Positions 8,068-18,142 of a stretch of DNA of 64,000 nucleotides are shown here, piece after piece. The notes beneath the pieces are model-generated. The model did not search any database and was not told where the DNA came from. It saw nothing but the letters and a program-made list of their open reading frames with translations. Origin of the DNA: Macrococcus epidermidis (lineage in GTDB: Bacteria; Bacillota; Bacilli; Staphylococcales; Staphylococcaceae). The stretch covers positions 124,001 through 188,000 of the forward strand of contig NZ_PZJH01000003.1 in the NCBI RefSeq assembly GCF_003259695.1. The letters run 5' to 3'. Made by a program: the position numbers and the translations under genes. How positions within the stretch are numbered: position 1 is the first letter of the stretch; each line of letters starts with the position of its first letter.

Positions 8068-8160
8068 ACAAAGAACAATTAAATAATGAAAATTCATTAA
8101 ATTTAATTCCCCTATATAAATAGATATTGTTTATAATAAAGAAGTATTGGAGGAAATCGT

Positions 8161-8757
8161 ATGACGGAATTATCAACAGAACAAAAACTAGAAAAATTTT
8201 TTAATAAAACTTCACAATGGCACGATGCTTATCAATTGTTAAGATCGATTATAAGAGAATTTGATCTTGAAGAAGATTATAAATGGATGCATCCTTGTTA
8301 TACAATGAAAGATAAAAATGTGTTACTGATACATGGCTTTAAATCATATGTTGCTATATTATTTCATAAAGGAGTAATGCTTGAAGATAAATACAATCTT
8401 TTAATTCAACAAACTGAACATGTTCAAGTTGATCGTCAATTACGCTTTTCGTCAGTAGAAGAGATTGAAGAAAAAGCAGATATGATACGTTTTTATATTA
8501 AAGAAGCAATTCGAGTTGAGAAAACAGGCATAAAACCTCCTAAAAAAGAACATGGACCATTAGAAATTCCTATCGAATTAGAAGAAGCATTTAAAGAGAA
8601 CGAACGTTTAAGAGAAGCGTTTTATAAATTAACACCTGGTCGCCAACGTGCGTACGTCATTGAAATTAATAAAGCGAAACGCAGCGAGACGAAAAGGAAT
8701 CGTATAGAAAAGTATGCTGATAAAATTTATCAGGGAAAAGGTTTATTAGAACGATAA
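8161..8757 (+). CDS. YdeI/OmpD-associated family protein (DUF1801)
   Basis: Predicted cytoplasmic protein of 198 residues. The N-terminal DUF1801-like part (KWMHPCYTMKDKNVLLIHGFKSYVAILFHKG) is followed by the YdeI C-terminal region (PLEIPIELEEAFKEN…FYKLTPGRQRAYVIEI), which contains the characteristic PGRQRAY motif. Homologues are annotated as bacteriocin-protection or YdeI-like proteins, but the biochemical role is not settled. GGAGG precedes the ATG by 8 bases. It appears monocistronic. A shorter DUF1801 relative is encoded at 18143-18514. Confidence 0.8.
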   Translation: MTELSTEQKLEKFFNKTSQWHDAYQLLRSIIREFDLEEDYKWMHPCYTMKDKNVLLIHGFKSYVAILFHKGVMLEDKYNLLIQQTEHVQVDRQLRFSSVEEIEEKADMIRFYIKEAIRVEKTGIKPPKKEHGPLEIPIELEEAFKENERLREAFYKLTPGRQRAYVIEINKAKRSETKRNRIEKYADKIYQGKGLLER

Positions 8758-8847
8758 CAAATAATAATGTCATACGCTTTAAAAATATAATGTTATAATA
8801 TGTTAAAGAAAATATTTGTATTTTAACAATACTTGGTGAATGTATAC

Positions 8848-8876
8848 TTGCATTCATTACCATACAAAAATATAAT
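8848..8876 (+). promoter_or_regulatory. Promoter of the ATP-grasp gene
   Basis: TTGCAT (8848-8853), a 17-base spacer and a perfect TATAAT (8871-8876), about 55 bases upstream of the gene. An imperfect inverted repeat (TGAATG…CATTCA, 8837-8856) surrounds the -35 box and could be an operator. Confidence 0.7.
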
Positions 8877-8931
8877 GAATTAAGCAGCTTGGAAAGTCTG
8901 GAACAAAACTACTATATAAAGGATAATGAAC

Positions 8932-10161
8932 ATGGCTAAATTTAACTTTATCCCAATAATTTTGGGTGCAAACATACATGCGTATGCTGCAGCAGCAAGT
9001 TTTCATAAAGATTATAAGAAAAAGTCGGTCATCGTCGCAGCCGATTATTTATCGTTCACTAAATTTTCTAGTCTTATTAGCGATTATTATATTGATAAAA
9101 TGATATATGATGACAAAGTTTTCATCGAAACATTTGAGCGCATTGCAAAGAAATATCGTAAGAAAAATCGTAAACTATTGCTTGTCGCAACGACAGATGA
9201 ATATGTTAAGATGCTAATTAAACATGAAGCAAAATTGAGAGAAGATTTTACCTTTAATTTTCCGACACAAGATTTATTTAACCAATTATATTATAAGAAA
9301 CATTTCTATGAGACGGTTGCTTCATACGGTATTGATATTCCTACGACATACCACTTTAATTTAGCTACCATCGAAACATTTAATGAACCTATTAGATTCC
9401 CGGCAATTATTAAAGTTGATGATGGTACAGCGTACTTTAATTTAAAGTTTAAAGGTAAACAGAAAATTTATGTCCTTGATGATTACACTGGTATTAATGA
9501 GACGATTGAATTACTTCATAATAATGGATATCGTGAGGATATTATTATTCAGGAATTTATTGAAGGAAGTGATCAGGACTTGTGGGACATCGTTTATTAC
9601 GGTGATTCAAATGGAAAAGCGCAAGTGATTACATTAGCACAAGTATTGTTACAAGAACCTGCGATGACTGCTATCGGAAATTATACAGCACTCATTTCAA
9701 GATATGATAAAGATTTGATGGATAAAGTAATCAAGATGATGGAAGGTATGCATTATACCGGATTTGCTAACTTTGATTTAAAATATGATCATCGAGATGG
9801 TAAATACAAGTTTTTTGAGGTTAATCTACGTGCCGGCCGTTCAAGTTCTTATATCAAAGAAACAGGTTATTCAATTGCGAGATGTTATGTGGAAGATTTA
9901 ATTTTAAATCAATCCCATCCAGTGAAATATTTAGATACAACACATTTATTTACGGTAGTACCTAAAGATATTATATTAAAATACGTAAAACAAAAATCAT
10001 TACGTAAAGAAATTAAACAACTTATTCACAAACATCAATATTATAATCCACTATTTTATGCAAAAGATCGTTCAGTAAAGCGTAAAGCTTATCTGATGAT
10101 GAGAAATGCCAAGTATCATCTGAAGTATAAAAATAGTGAGTGGTATAAAGAACAGAAATAA
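8932..10161 (+). CDS. ATP-grasp ligase of unknown substrate
   Basis: Cytoplasmic ATP-grasp enzyme of 409 residues, expected to join a carboxylate to an amine using ATP. After an N-terminal pre-ATP-grasp region (IPIILGANIHAYAAAASFH) come RFPAIIKVDDG with the nucleotide-contacting Lys, IIIQEFIEGSDQDLWD, and the metal-binding FANFDLKYDHRDGKYKFFEVNLRAGRSS. The layout recalls D-aspartate ligase and similar carboxylate-amine ligases of Gram-positives, but I cannot fix the substrate. ATG 8932 is preferred over 8926 because AAAGGAT ends 7 bases before it. A terminator overlaps its end. Confidence 0.8.
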   Translation: MAKFNFIPIILGANIHAYAAAASFHKDYKKKSVIVAADYLSFTKFSSLISDYYIDKMIYDDKVFIETFERIAKKYRKKNRKLLLVATTDEYVKMLIKHEAKLREDFTFNFPTQDLFNQLYYKKHFYETVASYGIDIPTTYHFNLATIETFNEPIRFPAIIKVDDGTAYFNLKFKGKQKIYVLDDYTGINETIELLHNNGYREDIIIQEFIEGSDQDLWDIVYYGDSNGKAQVITLAQVLLQEPAMTAIGNYTALISRYDKDLMDKVIKMMEGMHYTGFANFDLKYDHRDGKYKFFEVNLRAGRSSSYIKETGYSIARCYVEDLILNQSHPVKYLDTTHLFTVVPKDIILKYVKQKSLRKEIKQLIHKHQYYNPLFYAKDRSVKRKAYLMMRNAKYHLKYKNSEWYKEQK

Positions 10162-10188
10162 TCACTTTATAGTGGTTATTTTTTTATT
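10152..10188 (+). terminator. Terminator after the ATP-grasp gene
   Basis: AATAATCACT pairs with AGTGGTTATT around a 4-base loop, followed by a T-run. The stem starts at the stop codon of the preceding gene. Confidence 0.75.
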
Positions 10189-10341
10189 TGTCGTTTATTT
10201 TTTTATCTTATTATCTGTTTATATTATACCTATACCTTTATATCTTTATATAAACTCAAATGATTGCTATAGACATTATAAAAATATATTACATGTTAAA
10301 ATGTTATCGTATGAAAATAAAAATAAGTCAGGTGAGCATAA

Positions 10342-12225
10342 GTGTATCATTATTACAAATCACTAATATATGTTGATATCGATAAGATTAATGTTTCGAA
10401 AGGCATCATTCAATTCATATTGATGCTAATACCAATGATATATGGCTATTTCATTGGTAATTTATCATTAGGATTGTTGATATCACTTGGAACATTATCT
10501 AATATCTATGTATTTGGCGGAACTTTACAATCTAAAATAAAAACAGTAACGATTGCCACTTTAACATTAGCTTTTGCAATGGCTCTCGGTACGCTTACGG
10601 CTGGTAATATGGTGCTATTCGGCTTTTTACTATTTGGTTTTACAGTAATACCGTATTACGTGTGTAATGCCCTTGAAATTAAAGGTCCTAGTTCTACTTT
10701 CTTTTTAGTGGCTTATGGACTATCGTCAATTATGCCACATGCACCAGAATTATTTTTAAAACGAGCGGTGCTGGTTATAATAGGTGGTCTAATTACAATT
10801 GTAGTTATTTCAATACATAGTAAGTTATTTGATAGAAATTATGAACGTGAAATTGTAATTAGTGATTATCATATGCTTCAAAAGTTATTAAAAGCATTCA
10901 ATGATAACGCAGCTTTTAATGAAGCACATACGACAGCAGTGCGCTCCTTAATGGCATCCAATGATGCGCTTTATGCAGCGCGTCCTGCTTTCAGTAAAGA
11001 TGGTGGAGAATATGAACGTACTTTATTATTACATCACTTGGCTGAAGGGATTTATTCAGAAATATTAGATTTACATTTAAAGAATATTCGTCCTATCCCA
11101 GGTATTCTAATAGAAATGATGAATTATATCGTTGATATGGTAACAGATGATAAGACTACCAAACCAAGCTGGAATAAAGCAGTTAAACTTTCAGAAGAAT
11201 TTAGAAATTTGGAAAACAATTTGTATAAAGTAGAAGAAATTCTTTTTGCTCCAGTCGAACAGATTAACTATAAAAGTGAAAATAGTCGTCCTCATTTCAT
11301 GCGTAGATTATTATCAAATATCACACCAGAATCAAGTGTGTTTATGATGACAATAAAATATGCTGTGATAATGGGGATAGCCATATTTATAGCAATATTA
11401 TTTCATATCGATCGTCCGTACTGGGTGGCTTTGACTGTACATTCAGTTCTAATCGGTAATACAACTGTTACAAGTCTGCAACGCGCTGGTGCCAGATTTA
11501 TCGGTACACTTTTAGGAATCATTGTGGCAGCTATAATAATCAGTATAAATCCTGATTTACTTATTGTAGCAATTATTATTGCGATTGCTGGAGGTATCAA
11601 TGAAGTATTTGTTGGATCAAATTATGCACTCGCAATGATTTCAATTACAACTCAGGTGTTGCTTATGTCAGGAATCGCAGCTGGACATATTTCATATTCT
11701 TTTGCATATTTAAGGATCATAGATGTTGTTATAGGGGTCATTATTGCAGTTCTTGGTGTGCTGATTCTTGGTAGAACAACGGCAAGTGAGAAGCTTCCGA
11801 AGTTCATTGCAGATTTAATTCGCGTAGAGGCAGCAACTTTCCATTATCTTTTTTCACAGAACCATTATGCAATACGAGATCGTTATCAAGATATGTTTAA
11901 ACTTTATTTAAATGTCGTGAATGTCAGAATGACTTATACAAATGCATATGGTGAAATTTCTAATAATAAACAACAAGTGCTACATTATTATCCAGCGATT
12001 CACTTATTAGAACAAATTAATTTTTCTTTACAGCGTGTTATCAAAGATGACGCTAAGTTTTTAATAGATAATGAAATGATGGGACAATATTTACTTGCTT
12101 TTGAAAATTGCGCGAAATACTTTGAACGAGGTAGTAACCATTCACTTATTGATTTAAAGCTACTAGAGAGGTATCATCAAATTCATTATGCATTAATGGA
12201 CTTACAGGAATTTAAAGTTAAATGA
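10342..12225 (+). CDS. FUSC-family (aromatic acid exporter-like) membrane protein
   Basis: Membrane protein of 627 residues with the duplicated FUSC/YccS layout: a first block of about six helices (residues 20-160), a cytoplasmic region of about 180 residues, a second helix block (345-480) and a cytoplasmic C-terminal domain. The segment HIDRPYWVALTVHSVLIGNTTVTSLQRAGARFIGTLLG contains the FUSC signature. Relatives are proposed efflux proteins for aromatic acids, but the substrate here is unknown. The start is a GTG with AGGTGAG 5 bases upstream; no better ATG exists. It is preceded by 150 bases of AT-rich sequence with no other gene. Confidence 0.82.
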   Translation: MYHYYKSLIYVDIDKINVSKGIIQFILMLIPMIYGYFIGNLSLGLLISLGTLSNIYVFGGTLQSKIKTVTIATLTLAFAMALGTLTAGNMVLFGFLLFGFTVIPYYVCNALEIKGPSSTFFLVAYGLSSIMPHAPELFLKRAVLVIIGGLITIVVISIHSKLFDRNYEREIVISDYHMLQKLLKAFNDNAAFNEAHTTAVRSLMASNDALYAARPAFSKDGGEYERTLLLHHLAEGIYSEILDLHLKNIRPIPGILIEMMNYIVDMVTDDKTTKPSWNKAVKLSEEFRNLENNLYKVEEILFAPVEQINYKSENSRPHFMRRLLSNITPESSVFMMTIKYAVIMGIAIFIAILFHIDRPYWVALTVHSVLIGNTTVTSLQRAGARFIGTLLGIIVAAIIISINPDLLIVAIIIAIAGGINEVFVGSNYALAMISITTQVLLMSGIAAGHISYSFAYLRIIDVVIGVIIAVLGVLILGRTTASEKLPKFIADLIRVEAATFHYLFSQNHYAIRDRYQDMFKLYLNVVNVRMTYTNAYGEISNNKQQVLHYYPAIHLLEQINFSLQRVIKDDAKFLIDNEMMGQYLLAFENCAKYFERGSNHSLIDLKLLERYHQIHYALMDLQEFKVK

Positions 12226-12255
12226 TGGGTTTAATATATTGCTTCACTTTTTTTC

Positions 12256-12285
12256 TTTACAATAATGAAACAGAAAATTTATAGT
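12256..12285 (+). promoter_or_regulatory. Promoter of the UMF1-type MFS gene
   Basis: TTTACA (12256-12261), an 18-base spacer and TATAGT (12280-12285), about 55 bases before the start codon. Confidence 0.55.
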
Positions 12286-12340
12286 ATTTGTATAAAACAA
12301 TCGCTAAACTATGAGTAATACATATCATAAGGAGCAACTA

Positions 12341-13651
12341 ATGAAGAAAGATCTTAAACTATTATTGTCGTTACCTATTTTTAGCTGGGCACTCTATGAT
12401 TTCAGTAATACAATTTTTAGTGCAAATATTGTGACATTGTTTTTCCCGCAATTTGTAACAGAACAGTTTGGCGTTGATCCTGTAACTGAGCAGGTATCAT
12501 CAACCTGGATTGCTTATTCAGCGAGTGTAGCAGCATTGCTCCTCATTGTATTAAGTCCGATATATGGCGTATATATCGATAGAACACAAAAGAAGAAGCA
12601 ATGGGTTATCATTTTTACTTTAATTGTATTTATCTGTACTTTTCTGATGGGCTATATTTATGAAGCGGATATTAAACAACAGATGTTCGGCATTCCAGTT
12701 TCATTTTTGCTGATTATTATTTTATTTACGATTGCGAAATTTATGTATAATTCGAGTCTTGTATTTTACGATGCAATGATGAGTAGCTTAGCACCAAAAG
12801 AAGAACATTCAGTATTATCTGGGTTTGGAGTAGCGCTAGGTTACATGGGAACATTATTTGGCGTGCTTACGATAATGGCTTTAGTAGGTACTGAAGATGC
12901 TGGAAAAACGTTTATTCCAACTGCTATTTTATTTTTAGTATTTAGCATACCTATTTTTATCTTTGGTAAAGACGGCAATAAAAAGACTGTGAAACAACAT
13001 GTATCTCAATCAAGCTTAACATCAGGCTATAAAGAAGTATTAGAAACTTTTAAGCTCGCTAAGAACGAACCGGCGATTTACGTATTCTTAATTGTTTATT
13101 TCTTCTTAAATGATGCTTTGGCGACTGCTATAAGTATGATGCAACCATATGCAACTACAGTAGTAGGATTTACTTCGAGTGAATTTATTAAAATATTTAT
13201 GATAGCAACGATTTTCAGTGTAATAGGTGCCTTTGTATTTGGATACATTGCTAAAAGAATAGGTTCTTTAAAAGCGTTGCATTATGTCGCGCTAGTATTG
13301 ATGATTGCGCTTATTATTGCAACTATTCCTTTACCTAAGTCGGCATTTTATATTTGTGCGATTCTTTTCGGAATTGCAATGGGTTCTATCTGGGTTATCT
13401 CTAGAACGCTTATCATAGAACTCTCACCGGAAGCTCACGAAGGACAATTTTTTGGTTTATTCTCAATGAGTGGTAAATTATCTGCAGTTTTTGGACCTTT
13501 TGTTTATGGAACGATTACTCTACTATTAAAAGATTATGGACCGTTAGCAAGTCGTGTTGCAATTTTATCTTTATTTGTGATGGCGCTGGGTGCGTATCTG
13601 TTACATTTCAAAGTGATTCGTTTAAGTAATAATGAAAATCAAAGCATATAG
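12341..13651 (+). CDS. MFS transporter, UMF1 (Atg22-like) family
   Basis: Twelve-helix major facilitator of 436 residues. FSWALYDFSNTIFSANIVTLFFPQFV at the N-terminus and the WVISRTLIIELSPEAHEGQFFGLFSMSGKLSAVFGPFVYG stretch are signatures of the UMF1/Atg22-like branch, implicated in export of amino acids or related solutes. The loop IDRTQKKKQW matches the MFS loop 2-3 motif. The start at 12341 is chosen because AAGGAG (12329-12334) lies 6 bases upstream; the in-frame ATG at 12311 has no ribosome-binding site. The substrate is unknown. Confidence 0.85.
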   Translation: MKKDLKLLLSLPIFSWALYDFSNTIFSANIVTLFFPQFVTEQFGVDPVTEQVSSTWIAYSASVAALLLIVLSPIYGVYIDRTQKKKQWVIIFTLIVFICTFLMGYIYEADIKQQMFGIPVSFLLIIILFTIAKFMYNSSLVFYDAMMSSLAPKEEHSVLSGFGVALGYMGTLFGVLTIMALVGTEDAGKTFIPTAILFLVFSIPIFIFGKDGNKKTVKQHVSQSSLTSGYKEVLETFKLAKNEPAIYVFLIVYFFLNDALATAISMMQPYATTVVGFTSSEFIKIFMIATIFSVIGAFVFGYIAKRIGSLKALHYVALVLMIALIIATIPLPKSAFYICAILFGIAMGSIWVISRTLIIELSPEAHEGQFFGLFSMSGKLSAVFGPFVYGTITLLLKDYGPLASRVAILSLFVMALGAYLLHFKVIRLSNNENQSI

Positions 13652-13840
13652 AATAATATTTAATCTTTCACTGTAATATGTTTATTCAAAGTGTTTTTTA
13701 CATTATTTCATTACTAAGTAAACTGATTTTCATAAATAATATTATTTATGGTTAATTTTGTGAAAAGTATTCCGTAATGATTTCTATTTTGATATGATGA
13801 AATTGAACGAGACATTAAATACAAAAGTGGAGGATATGGT

Positions 13841-15322
13841 ATGAAAAAGTCAAAAGGGTTGATCTTAGGAATCATAGCAGCACTTGTATTATTAATCGGT
13901 GGCGGGGGCGCAGCGGCGTATTACTTTTTAACGAACACACCGAAAAATGCGTATCTTTTAAGTGAAAAAGAATCAATGGAGTCGTTGCAAGATTATTTCA
14001 ATGAGCGTTTTGAAAATGAAACAAAATTCCAGGAGAAAATGCAGGATGATAATTATGCAGTAAATATGAAGTTAAGTGCAGATATTCCGGAAGCATTTGT
14101 ATCACAAATGGGTATTTCAAAATCAGTAATTGATTCATCAAATATCGTATTTGATATAGCACACAATAGTAAAGATAAATTATCAAATTTAAGCATCACA
14201 CCTACGATTGCTGATAATAAACTTGGTGAGTTTGCGTGGCAGGCAGATAAAAAAAATCAATATCTTTCTGCACCAGTGTTAAATGATGTATTAAGCGTTC
14301 CAAATGATAAAATTATTGAAACGATTGAAAAATTATCTGGAGATCCAACTTCAGTAGAAGATATGACAAATGATTCATTAAATCTGAACAACCTTTTAGG
14401 TGGCGCACAACTTTCTCAAGAAGATATGAACAAAATCATCGAGCGATACAGTAAAACATTTGCTGATAATGTAGAAGATGATCAATTTAAAAAAGATAAA
14501 GAAAAAGTTAAAATCTTTGATGAAGAGAAGGATTTAGAGAAGTTAACAATGACGTTACAACCAAAAGATACAAAGAAAATCATCGTTGCAATGTTAGAAC
14601 AAGCAAAAGATGACAAAGAATTAAAAGATTTATTTACAAAACAAGCACAAGGTGTAGACTATGATAAAGAGTTAGATAAAGCACTAAAAGAAGTGAAGGA
14701 TCAAAAAGAATCTGAGTTTCCAAAAGTAATCTCAACAATCTTTGTTGATGGCAAACAAATTATGAAACGCAATCTGGTGATGACAAGTAATGAAGAAGAA
14801 GTTAAATTAGATGCTTTAACAAAAGTTGATGACAATTTAAAACTAGAAGTAAAAGGATCTTCTAAAGATGCTCCAGATGCATTCGTGTTATCAGGAGATT
14901 CAACTAAAAAAGATGAAAATTATAAAGATAATTACAAAATTGTCATTAATCAAGATGGTGCAAGAGAAATATCATTTGTAAATGATTCTAAAACAGATGG
15001 TGATAAACGTACTGACAATGGAACAATCGATTTATCTCAATTAGCTGGACAGGATTTAAAATTAAATTATACAAATGATTTAGTAACAGATATCGGCAAC
15101 AATGAACAAAAGCAAAAAGCAGAATTTACTGTAAATGTTCAAAATGAACCGGTTAAATTGATGCTTGATGGTGTGACAAAATTAAAGCAAGATGTGAAAG
15201 TGAAATCTGACGGTGCTAAAGACTTAAGCACAATGTCTGATAGTGACCTACAACAATTGCAGGATGATATTAGTGAGAACTTTAATAAAATTTTTGAAGA
15301 CGTTTCTAAAGATTTAAATTAA
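13841..15322 (+). CDS. Anchored extracytoplasmic protein of unknown function, ABC operon
   Basis: A 493-residue protein with a single N-terminal membrane anchor (residues 7-30: GLILGIIAALVLLIGGGGAAAYYFL) and no lipobox, followed by about 460 hydrophilic residues outside the membrane, rich in Lys, Asp, Asn and Gln. I recognise no catalytic motif. Repeated 'KxxVxSDGAKDLS'-like and 'MTLQPKDTKK' segments resemble lipoprotein-like sensor or binding domains only vaguely. It starts the operon whose next three genes form an ABC-2 type exporter, 41 bases upstream of the first permease. It may therefore be its partner or target. GGAGG lies 8 bases before the ATG. Confidence 0.7.
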   Translation: MKKSKGLILGIIAALVLLIGGGGAAAYYFLTNTPKNAYLLSEKESMESLQDYFNERFENETKFQEKMQDDNYAVNMKLSADIPEAFVSQMGISKSVIDSSNIVFDIAHNSKDKLSNLSITPTIADNKLGEFAWQADKKNQYLSAPVLNDVLSVPNDKIIETIEKLSGDPTSVEDMTNDSLNLNNLLGGAQLSQEDMNKIIERYSKTFADNVEDDQFKKDKEKVKIFDEEKDLEKLTMTLQPKDTKKIIVAMLEQAKDDKELKDLFTKQAQGVDYDKELDKALKEVKDQKESEFPKVISTIFVDGKQIMKRNLVMTSNEEEVKLDALTKVDDNLKLEVKGSSKDAPDAFVLSGDSTKKDENYKDNYKIVINQDGAREISFVNDSKTDGDKRTDNGTIDLSQLAGQDLKLNYTNDLVTDIGNNEQKQKAEFTVNVQNEPVKLMLDGVTKLKQDVKVKSDGAKDLSTMSDSDLQQLQDDISENFNKIFEDVSKDLN

Positions 15323-15363
15323 TAAAATTAATGGTTATTGATTAATATTAAGGGGTGATAAAT

Positions 15364-16530
15364 GTGAAACTACAACTGTTCAGCATTTATCACTCTTTTC
15401 TTATGAAAAAGTGGTATTTACTGGTCTATATATTAGTATTGTTTTTTGTATTGTTTGCGACACTTATAGGATTATCTGTGATGAAAAGTCAGGAAGACGA
15501 TAAGTTTTCGATTGGATTAGTAGATGAAGATCAATCTAGAGAAACGAAGTTGATATTAGATGCAATTGGCGATGGAAAGCGTATGGGTAACGATATTGAA
15601 CTGAAGCATTTTGATGTGACTAAGGCTAATAATGAATTAAAGCAACATCATTTAGATGGTTATTTCGTGTTCGATCAAGGAATGACTGAGGCATTTTACA
15701 AGCAAGGAGCATTACCGATTTCTGTTTACACATACGATAAAACATCGCTTGAGAGTATTATCATCTATCAGTTAACGGATTCCGTATATAGTCGTTTGAT
15801 GCTTTCTATCGGTGGAGCTGGAGCGTATAAAGCGTTATATCCTGAGTCAAGTGATGATGCGATGTTAATGATGATGACGGATATGCTTTTTACGGGTCTG
15901 AATCGTAATGGTGCATTTGATGAGCAACCGGTTAAACTTTATGATAACTATCAGTATTATACTATTTCAGTTTATTTTATCAGTGTTTATGTATTGTTTT
16001 TATCACTGTTTAATATTTTGAAGATGAATCAGGCGCATGCTTTGAAAGAACGTCTATCAATGTTTCATTTTTCATATGAAAAACTAACATTGACACGCGG
16101 GTTAATAAGTTTATGGTATACACTTTTATTTTCTGCAGTAGTATTGTATGTTTTATTAAAATACTTAGATGTATCTTTTGAAAGTTATAACCTAATGCCA
16201 CTTTTAATTATTTTATTCTTATACCTCATAATGATATTTGTGGTGATGTTGCTTATTGAACTCGTTAATAATGAATCGTTTCAATTGATTCTTAAAGTAA
16301 TGATAACGGGTCTTATCATTCTATTTTCCGGAGCAACAATTCCTTCGATATATTTTAAGGATGTATTAGGCGGTATATTGTATCATCAACCGTTTAGTCA
16401 TATTTTTAATAAAGTACTGGAATTGATTTTGAATAACTATTTTATAAAGACTCCTATTCTGTTCTACTGGATATGTATTATATTGATAAGTCTATTGATA
16501 TTACAACTGATAAGGAGGTATAGACGATGA
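15364..16530 (+). CDS. ABC-2 type transporter permease (first)
   Basis: Membrane subunit of an ABC exporter, 388 residues. One N-terminal helix (about 15-37) is followed by an extracellular domain of about 160 residues and then five or six C-terminal helices, the classic ABC-2 permease fold. The first ~60 residues resemble those of the second permease in design (anchor, then 'VDEDQSRETK'/'QDLDHSQSSE' after it). A GTG start at 15364 is preferred because AGGGGTG (15351-15357) lies 6 bases upstream; a GTG at 15355 is inside that site. It overlaps the next permease by 4 bases. Confidence 0.85.
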   Translation: MKLQLFSIYHSFLMKKWYLLVYILVLFFVLFATLIGLSVMKSQEDDKFSIGLVDEDQSRETKLILDAIGDGKRMGNDIELKHFDVTKANNELKQHHLDGYFVFDQGMTEAFYKQGALPISVYTYDKTSLESIIIYQLTDSVYSRLMLSIGGAGAYKALYPESSDDAMLMMMTDMLFTGLNRNGAFDEQPVKLYDNYQYYTISVYFISVYVLFLSLFNILKMNQAHALKERLSMFHFSYEKLTLTRGLISLWYTLLFSAVVLYVLLKYLDVSFESYNLMPLLIILFLYLIMIFVVMLLIELVNNESFQLILKVMITGLIILFSGATIPSIYFKDVLGGILYHQPFSHIFNKVLELILNNYFIKTPILFYWICIILISLLILQLIRRYRR

Positions 16531-17456
16531 AATCTATCTTATACCTCGTAGTGCAAAAACAATGGAAATCATACTTATTATTGTCGTTGCTGATTGCTGG
16601 CATGTTACTCACTTGTTTTATATTGCAGCAAAAAATGAATGCAGTGTTTAAAATGCCGATTGCTGTGCAGGATTTAGATCATTCTCAATCATCAGAAGCG
16701 TTGATTGCAATGTTTAAAGATAATCATGATATGACAGTTAAAATAATTGGTGATGAAGAAAGTTTTATAGAAGATCATGTGAAAACTAAAGAAGCGGTGT
16801 TAAGTTTATCAATTCCTGAAGGTTTTAATGAAGCATTAAAGCAACAATCTTTAAGAGATACGATTATACTTTATTATCGTGATGATTTTATTGGGGCTAT
16901 TGCCCAGGAAATAGTAAGTAAAACATTATTTGAAGCGCAGATTCCTTATATCGTGAAATATCATATTGATAAAGAGAAGCAAGTAAATATTGAAGAAGTT
17001 AAGAAGAGGTATTATCAGAAAACACCTGAAAGTCGTATGAAACAAATTGCAGTTTCAAAATCACAAGATGAATCAATTGCTTTAAGTACAATATTCGCGC
17101 TTATTTTATTTGTATCATCTATACAAGTGATACTTCATTATCATTTAAAGCAGGACGCAGCACTTGAACGCATGTATATGTTTGACAAAACAAATTTTTA
17201 TTTACATATAACGTATATCATGGTTCACGTTTTCATAATCATGTTATCAATTATCTTTGCAGCATTGTTCATGAATCAAATGATGAGTATAAAGTTTTAT
17301 TTTGTATGCTTGTTATTCACACTTATTTATGAATTCGTATTAAGTTTATTACTCTTTAAAATCAATACAACAAGTCATCGTCTATTTATGACCATTACTT
17401 TCACATTGATGATTGTGACCGTTTATATGTTGTTATCGATAGGAGGAAGTATATGA
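16527..17456 (+). CDS. ABC-2 type transporter permease (second)
   Basis: Second, probably heterodimeric, permease of the exporter, 309 residues. An N-terminal helix (about 13-32) precedes an extracytoplasmic domain with 'IAVQDLDHSQSSEALI' (a typical ABC-2 opening). The C-terminal half from about residue 190 holds five helices. AAGGAGG precedes the ATG, and it overlaps both neighbours by 4 bases (ATGA-type junctions), so the two permeases and the ATPase are translationally coupled. Export direction is inferred from the ABC-2 fold; cargo is unknown. Confidence 0.85.
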   Translation: MKSILYLVVQKQWKSYLLLSLLIAGMLLTCFILQQKMNAVFKMPIAVQDLDHSQSSEALIAMFKDNHDMTVKIIGDEESFIEDHVKTKEAVLSLSIPEGFNEALKQQSLRDTIILYYRDDFIGAIAQEIVSKTLFEAQIPYIVKYHIDKEKQVNIEEVKKRYYQKTPESRMKQIAVSKSQDESIALSTIFALILFVSSIQVILHYHLKQDAALERMYMFDKTNFYLHITYIMVHVFIIMLSIIFAALFMNQMMSIKFYFVCLLFTLIYEFVLSLLLFKINTTSHRLFMTITFTLMIVTVYMLLSIGGSI

Positions 17457-18124
17457 TAAAAGTTAAAAACTTAACTAAGCGATATGGGAAAAAAGAAATC
17501 TTTGATCAGTTGAACACAACTTTTGAAGATAGAGCTGTAACAATCCTGTTAGGTGAGAACGGCGCTGGGAAATCAACATTGTTACGAATGATTGCAAAGC
17601 TGGAAACGCAAGATGCGGGAGAAATTATTTATTTCGGTGAGAACCTAAGTCATAAATCTTTAAAGAACCGTTTAGGCTACATTCCTCAGGACATCGCATT
17701 ATTTGAACATTTATCTGTGCAAGATAATATTAAGTTTTTTAAAGGGCTCTATACATCTCCTATTGATGATAATTTACTAAATACTTATAAAGATGCTTTA
17801 AATATTCGCGAAGATAAGGAGAAAGTTCAATCACTATCAGGAGGGACGAAACGTAAGGTGAACATGTTAATCGGCTTACTTGGAAATCCAGATATAATTA
17901 TTTTGGATGAACCTACTGTTGGTATTGATTTGAAATCGAGATATGACATTCATCGACTGATTAATCAGCTGAAAAAAAGTAAACTCATTATTTTAACAAC
18001 GCATCACTTAGATGAAGTTGAGGTGATTGGAGATCATATAAAATTAATTGGAAAAGATCCATTTTATAAACAGGTACTGACTGATAAACACTGGACATTT
18101 GAAGATATGCTAAAATTGAAATAA
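17453..18124 (+). CDS. ABC exporter ATP-binding protein
   Basis: Nucleotide-binding subunit for the two preceding permeases, 223 residues. Walker A GENGAGKST (about residues 35-43), Q-loop in GYIPQD, signature LSGGTKRKV, Walker B IIILDEPTVGID and H-loop TTHHLDE are all intact, so it should be an active ATPase. The subtype resembles drug/lantibiotic/Na+ exporter ATPases. It overlaps the upstream permease and ends directly before the DUF1801 gene. Confidence 0.92.
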   Translation: MIKVKNLTKRYGKKEIFDQLNTTFEDRAVTILLGENGAGKSTLLRMIAKLETQDAGEIIYFGENLSHKSLKNRLGYIPQDIALFEHLSVQDNIKFFKGLYTSPIDDNLLNTYKDALNIREDKEKVQSLSGGTKRKVNMLIGLLGNPDIIILDEPTVGIDLKSRYDIHRLINQLKKSKLIILTTHHLDEVEVIGDHIKLIGKDPFYKQVLTDKHWTFEDMLKLK

Positions 18125-18142
18125 ATGAATATGGAGGAAGTT

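Noticed and set aside
10136..10366. 76-codon open frame after the ATP-grasp gene
   Set aside because: It overlaps the terminator, starts inside the preceding gene, lacks a ribosome-binding site and has a low-complexity AT-driven sequence.
13750..13775. TTGTGAA near 13755 as a Rex box
   Set aside because: The second half-site is at the wrong spacing and does not match.
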